A DNA stretch of 32,648 nt, from the NCBI GenBank assembly GCA_944385885.1, contig CALWYY010000119.1, forward strand, positions 1 to 32,648, in the 5' to 3' direction. This stretch comes from an uncultured Oscillospiraceae bacterium (GTDB lineage: Bacteria; Bacillota; Clostridia; Oscillospirales; Oscillospiraceae). The position numbers and the translations under genes are program-made. Shown one piece after another: positions 31,178 through 32,648 of the stretch. Under the pieces are notes generated by a model. It was not told the DNA's origin, did not search any database, and worked only from the letters and a program-made list of their open reading frames with translations. Within the stretch, counting starts at the first letter, position 1; each line of letters opens with the position of its first letter.

Positions 31178-32158
31178 ATGGAAAACAACAAGCGGCCTGA
31201 TAGCATGACACGGATAACGACCCCGCAGCAGGCTCAGCAGTTCATTGCCGAGCAGGTTGATGCGATTCGCGCCCAAGTAGGCAGCAAAAAGGTACTGCTG
31301 GCGCTGTCCGGTGGAGTGGATAGCTCCGTAGTAGCGGCGCTCCTCATCAAGGCGATTGGCCGTCAGTTAGTCTGTGTACACGTTAACCACGGCCTGATGC
31401 GCAAGGGAGAGAGTGAGCAGGTGCTGGAGGTTTTCCGGAATCAGCTGGACGCCAATCTTGTGTACGTAGACGCCACGGACCGCTTCCTGGACAAGCTGGC
31501 GGGAGTAAAAGAGCCGGAGCAAAAGCGGAAGATCATTGGATCCGAGTTTATCCGCGTATTTGAAGAGGAGGCCCGTAAGCTGGAGGGGATTGAATTTCTG
31601 GCTCAGGGGACCATTTATCCGGACATACTGGAGAGCGGCCCGGTGAAGGCGCATCACAACGTGGGAGGACTTCCGGAGGACCTGCGGTTTGCCTTGGTGG
31701 AGCCGGTGAAATTCCTATTCAAAGATGAGGTTCGAGTAGTGGGCATAGAGCTGGGCCTGCCCGAGTCCATGGTGTATCGTCAGCCTTTCCCGGGACCTGG
31801 CCTGGGAGTCCGGTGCCTGGGCGCCATCACCCGGGACCGTCTGGGAGCCCTTCGAGAAGCAGATGCCATTCTGCGGGAGGAATTTGAAGCGGCGGGATTG
31901 ACTCGAAAGGTATGGCAATTTTTCACGGTCATACCCGATTTCCGTTCCACGGGTGTAAAAGAGGGACGCCGGGTGGACGATTGGCCGGTTATCATCCGTG
32001 CTGTGAATACAGTGGATGCCATGACGGCGACGGTGCCGGAACTGGATTGGGCTGTCCTGCAGAAGATCACCCAGCGTATTCTGGCAGAAGTGCCGGGTGT
32101 GTGCCGTGTGCTGTATGACCTGAGCCCGAAGCCTGTTGCCACCATCGAGTGGGAATAA
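31178..32158 (+). CDS. guaA: GMP synthetase, ATP-pyrophosphatase subunit (no glutaminase domain)
   Basis: The 326-residue protein converts XMP to GMP using ATP and ammonia. The PP-loop SGGVDSS is at residues 44-50, then HVNHGLMRKGESE, GTIYPDILESG, KAHHNVGG, VYRQPFPGPGLGVRCLG and the C-terminal dimerisation end PVATIEWE are present. Bacterial GuaA is usually about 510 residues with an N-terminal glutamine amidotransferase domain; that domain is missing here and no separate amidotransferase gene is upstream, so this resembles the split (archaeal-type) enzyme. The start is firm: ATG 31178 with AAGGAG 7 bases before it and a 122-bp gap to the divergent DUF421 gene. A glutaminase subunit must be elsewhere, or free ammonia is used. 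The stop is followed directly by apparent element DNA. Confidence 0.93.
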   Translation: MENNKRPDSMTRITTPQQAQQFIAEQVDAIRAQVGSKKVLLALSGGVDSSVVAALLIKAIGRQLVCVHVNHGLMRKGESEQVLEVFRNQLDANLVYVDATDRFLDKLAGVKEPEQKRKIIGSEFIRVFEEEARKLEGIEFLAQGTIYPDILESGPVKAHHNVGGLPEDLRFALVEPVKFLFKDEVRVVGIELGLPESMVYRQPFPGPGLGVRCLGAITRDRLGALREADAILREEFEAAGLTRKVWQFFTVIPDFRSTGVKEGRRVDDWPVIIRAVNTVDAMTATVPELDWAVLQKITQRILAEVPGVCRVLYDLSPKPVATIEWE

Positions 32159-32170
32159 TCCCCGAAAGGC

Positions 32171-32236
32171 CGAAAAGCCTTGCAAATGCTGGACTTTTTC
32201 GTTACGGATTTGCCCCGTGACAACAAAATGACAACA
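32171..32236. repeat. Candidate integrase sites at the 3' end of guaA
   Basis: An imperfect inverted repeat (CGAAAAGCC at 32171-32179 and GGACTTTTTCG at 32191-32201) is followed by two direct TGACAACA copies (32218-32225, 32229-32236). This is the core-plus-arm layout of tyrosine-recombinase attachment sites, and the 3' end of guaA is a known target of such islands. Only one side of the insertion is in the window. Confidence 0.4.
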
Positions 32237-32256
32237 TTTTAAGATTATCCAAGAAT

Positions 32257-32302
32257 AAAGAGCTATCTGATTTCTGTTAGAGAAGTCAGATAGCTCTTTT
32301 TG
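32257..32302. terminator. Intrinsic terminator, likely bidirectional
   Basis: AAAGAGCTATCTGA pairs perfectly with TCAGATAGCTCTTT around a 15-base loop; T follows on the + strand, and on the minus strand TTTATTC follows. It separates guaA from the convergent partial gene. Confidence 0.85.
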
Positions 32303-32314
32303 TTTTACTCAGAT

Positions 32315-32648
32315 TCAGTCATTCTTCAGCCGGTCTTTGAACGCCTCCACCATTGCATCGCTGAGCTGCTGAGACGGAACTTTTACATAGCCGGAGGTTT
32401 CATCGTATTTCGGATAGTTATAACGCCACTTATCGTAGTCCTCCCGGTTGATTTCGCCATTGCGGAGCCTTTCCGTCTGCTCAGCCCACGCAGTGAGCAT
32501 TTCGGATAGCTCGGCAGCGTCCTTCCCCTTGCGGGGATCAACACGCAGAAAAACGCCGTTCTCGCCGGTTTCTACCGTCAACCCGTAGCGATCCTCCAAG
32601 GTAAACAGCGTGTGCATCAGACCGAGATAGCTGTCAATGTCAGGCACG
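32315..32648 (-). CDS. C-terminal part of an accessory protein, family uncertain (cut by window edge)
   Basis: The minus frame is open to the right edge and shows about 111 residues with a clear stop. The first visible part DSYLGLMHTLFTLEDRYGL, with a beta segment GVFLRVDPRKGKDAAEL, and the end WRYNYPKYDETSGYVKVPSQ are reminiscent of the C-terminal part of helix-turn-helix (XRE) regulators carried on clostridial mobile elements. That is recall only, and the DNA-binding domain, if any, is outside the window. It is convergent with guaA, beyond the terminator at 32257, and has balanced base composition rather than the GC-rich style of its neighbour, which fits imported DNA. Confidence 0.55.
   Translation of the reverse strand, partial: VPDIDSYLGLMHTLFTLEDRYGLTVETGENGVFLRVDPRKGKDAAELSEMLTAWAEQTERLRNGEINREDYDKWRYNYPKYDETSGYVKVPSQQLSDAMVEAFKDRLKND

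Overview
The window looks like a chromosomal segment of a GC-rich gut Clostridia species, probably Oscillospiraceae (Flavonifractor, Lawsonibacter or Intestinimonas type). The signs are T-box leaders upstream of a transporter operon and alaS, consensus SigA promoters, strong Shine-Dalgarno sites, the housekeeping order alaS / HIT / comEC / holA / toprim (RNase M5-like) / nrdR, a DUF421-DUF4363 pair, an [FeFe]-hydrogenase and a spoIIID-like sporulation gene. The taxonomic placement is inferred from content only.

Layout. (1) 1-3317 is an AT-richer imported defence block on the + strand: the C-terminal part of a PmeII-like restriction endonuclease, a cytosine-5 DNA methyltransferase, a nucleotidyltransferase-fold protein and a DUF262 protein overlapping it by 8 bp. 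(2) 3318-3693 is non-coding and appears to be the end of that island; it abuts a spoIIID gene cut off after its helix-turn-helix (3694-3825, minus). (3) 4111-6549 is a divergent pair, a LysR regulator and an MmgE/PrpD-family protein. (4) 6656-9750 is a promoter, a T-box leader whose specifier reads UGG (Trp), and a three-gene ABC importer that fits TrpXYZ. (5) 10004-13536 is a flavoprotein (NuoF-like FeS domain plus GltD-like oxidoreductase) overlapping an [FeFe]-hydrogenase catalytic subunit. (6) 13537-15554 is a scar: hairpin repeats, a VanY-type carboxypeptidase and a decayed serine recombinase. (7) 15555-18979 holds diaminopropionate ammonia-lyase, an unlisted 55-residue lipoprotein and an O-antigen-ligase-type membrane protein. 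(8) 19051-21783 is an operon of aconitase X large and small subunits plus a ketopantoate-reductase-like dehydrogenase behind a consensus promoter. (9) 21851-31055 is the housekeeping block, starting with alaS under an alanine T-box. (10) 31178-32158 is a stand-alone GMP synthetase ATP-pyrophosphatase subunit. A second element seems to be inserted directly after its stop codon: integrase-like repeats, a terminator and a partial accessory gene running off the right edge.

The most interesting points are the island that interrupts spoIIID (a possible skin-like element, though only one junction is visible), the nucleotidyltransferase-DUF262 pair next to the restriction-modification genes, the aconitase X / PanE-like operon, and the guaA-linked second insertion. 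No tRNA, rRNA or CRISPR array was seen.
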